Below are positions 62,152-64,000 of a stretch of 64,000 nucleotides of DNA, one piece after another. The translations under genes and the position numbers were made by a program. Numbering within the stretch: the stretch's first letter is position 1; each line of letters opens with the position of its first letter. Source of the DNA: an uncultured bacterium (GTDB taxonomy: Bacteria > Planctomycetota > GCA-002687715). Below the pieces are notes generated by a model. It saw only the letters and a list, made by a program, of their open reading frames with translations. It did no database searches and was not told the DNA's origin. The stretch covers positions 1-64,000 of the forward strand of contig CADEGH010000017.1 in the NCBI GenBank assembly GCA_902826835.1, read 5' to 3'.

Positions 62152-63912
62152 ATGGAAAACGTTCACCCCCCTTCCCGGCTCCGATTCATCTGCACGATCG
62201 GCCCCAAACTCCTGAACCGAGAGGCCCTGCACGAACTCCACGAACACGGCATGGGCATCGCGAGAGTCAACGGCTCCCACGGTTCGATCGAAGACGTGCG
62301 CAAAATGATCGAGTTTCTGCGCGCGAACCTCCCGTCGGGCGTCCCCATCCTGCTGGATCTTCCCGGCAACAAGGTTCGCACCGAGGGCATCACGACGCCC
62401 ATCGACCTCGTCGCGGGTCAAGCCTTCGACCTCAAGCCCGAAAACCTCACCTTCCGCTCGCTGGGCGCCCGCCTCAAGGCTGGCTACCGCATCTCCGCGG
62501 CCGACGGAGCCATTCAGCTCGAGGTCACGGGGGTCGAAAACGGCGTGATTCAAACCAAGGTGATCGTGGGAGGGAAATTGGCCAACCGGAAGGGCCTGAA
62601 CATCCGGGGCATCCACGATTCCATGCCCTTCGATTTCGAGCGTGACACCGCGCTTCTCAATCTGGCGATCGAAACTAGCGTCGACTTCATCGGCCTGAGC
62701 TTCGTGCGATCGAGTGAACACGTTCGCCGGATCAAGGCGCAACTGGTCGGCACCCCGGTGCGAATCGTCGCCAAGGTCGAGACCATCGAGGCGGTCCAGA
62801 AGTTGGATCGCATCCTCGCGGACTCCGACACGATCATGATCGATCGCGGGGATCTCGAGGCCGACGTCGGGCGCGAGAACGTGCCCCTCATCACCAAGCG
62901 AGTGATCCGCCGCGCCAAACAGCTCGGAGTGCCGGTGATCGTCGCCAGCCAATTCCTGACGACGATGCTCGACCGCCCCCTCCCGGTGATGGCGGAAGTG
63001 AGCGACATCACCAACGCCGTGCTGGATGGGGCCGACATCCTCATGCTGTCCGAGGAGACGGCCATCGGCACGTATCCCAATCAGTGCGTGGCCACGATGC
63101 GCCACATCGCGCAAAACGTGGAGCGCCATCTCCGCACCGAGTACTCGGCGGTGATCCTCGCCGCGGGGCCGTCGACCGGCTTCGGGTCCCTCACGACCAA
63201 CAAACACAAGTCGATGCTGGATGTCGGCGGGATGACCATTATCCAGCACCAGCTCGGCAATCTCCGATCGATCGGCATCACCGATGACCGCATCACCGTC
63301 GTGACCGGCCACAATCATCGCCAGCTCGAGACCTATTTGCGGGGCGAAGGGTTCCAGGGTCGTTTTGTGTTCAATCCCTGGTACGCCACCACCAACATCC
63401 TGACTTCGCTCTGGCTCGCTCGTGAGCCCGGGAATTTGGTGGTGCTCTACGGGGACATCGTCTTCGACCGCGGAATCTTGGCCGACCTCATGACCACCGG
63501 CGGCGGAGTCGCGCTGGCGATCGACGAACACTCCCAACTCGATCCCGAGGCGGAGAAGGTCACCATCGAGTCCGAACGCATCGTCCGCGCGAGCAAAGAA
63601 ATCGAGCCCTCGCGTGCCCAAGGCGAGTTCATCGGTCTCGCTCGTTTCGATGCCGCAAGCACGGTTCTCCTTTCCGAGGAAATGGAGAGCATCGTCAAAG
63701 AAGGGCGCACGATGGAGTTCCTCACCGTCGCGCTCGAACGGCTGGCCGCGCGCGGAGTGCGCCTGGCTCCGACCTACACCCACGGCCGGCCTTGGAACGA
63801 CAACGATTGTCTCGCCGATCTCAACCGCTCCCGGGACGTGGCCTTCCCCTCGATCTTGGCGGCCCACTCGGAGCGGGAGCGGGCGCACGCGACTCCGCAG
63901 GCCATTCTCTGA
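62152..63912 (+). CDS. Fusion of a pyruvate kinase core and a LicC-like nucleotidyltransferase
   Basis: 586 residues. Residues 1 to about 325 are a pyruvate kinase A+B core: ICTIGPK, ARVNGSHG (38-44), LLDLPGNKVRTEG, AKVET with Lys208 and Glu210, MIDRGDLE with Asp234, and SQFLTTM where the usual catalytic-loop Thr is Ser266. The regulatory C domain is missing and is replaced by a nucleotidyltransferase (about 330-586): SAVILAAGP, NKHKSMLDVGG, TVVTGHNHRQLE and LYGDIVFD with the metal-binding Asp, similar to choline-phosphate cytidylyltransferases (LicC). The Arg expected in LAAGxGxR is absent. The combined activity is not known. Confidence 0.85.
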   Translation: MENVHPPSRLRFICTIGPKLLNREALHELHEHGMGIARVNGSHGSIEDVRKMIEFLRANLPSGVPILLDLPGNKVRTEGITTPIDLVAGQAFDLKPENLTFRSLGARLKAGYRISAADGAIQLEVTGVENGVIQTKVIVGGKLANRKGLNIRGIHDSMPFDFERDTALLNLAIETSVDFIGLSFVRSSEHVRRIKAQLVGTPVRIVAKVETIEAVQKLDRILADSDTIMIDRGDLEADVGRENVPLITKRVIRRAKQLGVPVIVASQFLTTMLDRPLPVMAEVSDITNAVLDGADILMLSEETAIGTYPNQCVATMRHIAQNVERHLRTEYSAVILAAGPSTGFGSLTTNKHKSMLDVGGMTIIQHQLGNLRSIGITDDRITVVTGHNHRQLETYLRGEGFQGRFVFNPWYATTNILTSLWLAREPGNLVVLYGDIVFDRGILADLMTTGGGVALAIDEHSQLDPEAEKVTIESERIVRASKEIEPSRAQGEFIGLARFDAASTVLLSEEMESIVKEGRTMEFLTVALERLAARGVRLAPTYTHGRPWNDNDCLADLNRSRDVAFPSILAAHSERERAHATPQAIL

Positions 63913-63972
63913 GCTGGGTGCGCAATCCCCTCCCCTCCGGCGGTAAGCTCCCGGACTTCCTCGAGTTTGACC

Positions 63973-64000
63973 ATGACTTCTCCCCGTGCCGTCCAAGCCT
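63973..64000 (+). CDS. Possible start of a further gene at the right edge (partial)
   Basis: An ATG at 63973 opens a frame MTSPRAVQA that runs off the window 61 bases after the preceding gene. No clear ribosome-binding site and no recognisable domain in nine codons, so this is only a candidate start. Confidence 0.25.

Overview
This 64 kb window is G+C-rich, densely coded and bacterial. Several traits point to Planctomycetota: many secreted, lipoprotein and anchored proteins, multiheme c-type cytochromes, a DUF1573 protein, a DUF58/BatA-like cluster, a deoxyhypusine-synthase-like protein, and an overlapping gatC-gatA-gatB operon. This placement is inferred from gene content only; no rRNA or marker gene fixes the taxon.

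Layout. (1) 1-11406 is a defence island. It holds the 3' end of an adenine methyltransferase (probable DrmMI), then drmA-drmB-drmC, which is the core of a DISARM system, apparently class 1. Between the methyltransferase and drmA lies a cargo block: a DarT toxin remnant, an intact DarG antitoxin, a PIN-GNAT-PUA-like fusion, an ASCH protein and a reverse-oriented, apparently shortened ImmA/IrrE metallopeptidase. (2) 11412-28002 is mostly housekeeping: selB, recJ, an OPT transporter, a DHS-like protein, a HAD phosphatase, a ComF protein, gatCAB, panB, guaA and guaB. (3) 28076-32564 is a BatA-like/DUF58 cluster. (4) 32849-39290 is a tightly overlapping operon for an iron-type ABC importer, a pentaheme cytochrome and a HEAT-repeat lipoprotein. 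A tetraheme cytochrome/DUF1573 pair follows, up to 41838. (5) 41936-48238 carries a lipoprotein, a TPR membrane protein, a small secreted protein, clpB and a DksA/TraR-type protein. (6) 48441-52071 encodes a binding-protein, histidine-kinase and sigma-54-activator triad joined by 4-base overlaps. (7) 52137-59385 has secreted and vWA proteins, a GNAT, an unusual short-armed tRNA-Leu(UAA), a degenerate peptidase-like protein, a Gly/Pro-rich protein, proline dehydrogenase and trxB. (8) 59739-63912 carries a PtsN-like EIIA, a PAP2-PHP fusion and a pyruvate-kinase/nucleotidyltransferase fusion.

How the genes work together. Most operons show 1-4 base stop/start overlaps, so translational coupling is common. 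The DISARM genes probably act with an upstream drmD outside the window. The embedded cargo looks like an accretion hotspot with partly eroded toxin genes. SelB implies that the organism makes selenoproteins, although no selA, selD or selC lies here.

The strongest candidates for new biology are the cargo-laden DISARM locus with its PIN-GNAT-PUA/ASCH pair, the pyruvate-kinase/nucleotidyltransferase fusion, the PAP2-PHP fusion, the importer/pentaheme operon, and the class-I-shaped tRNA-Leu.
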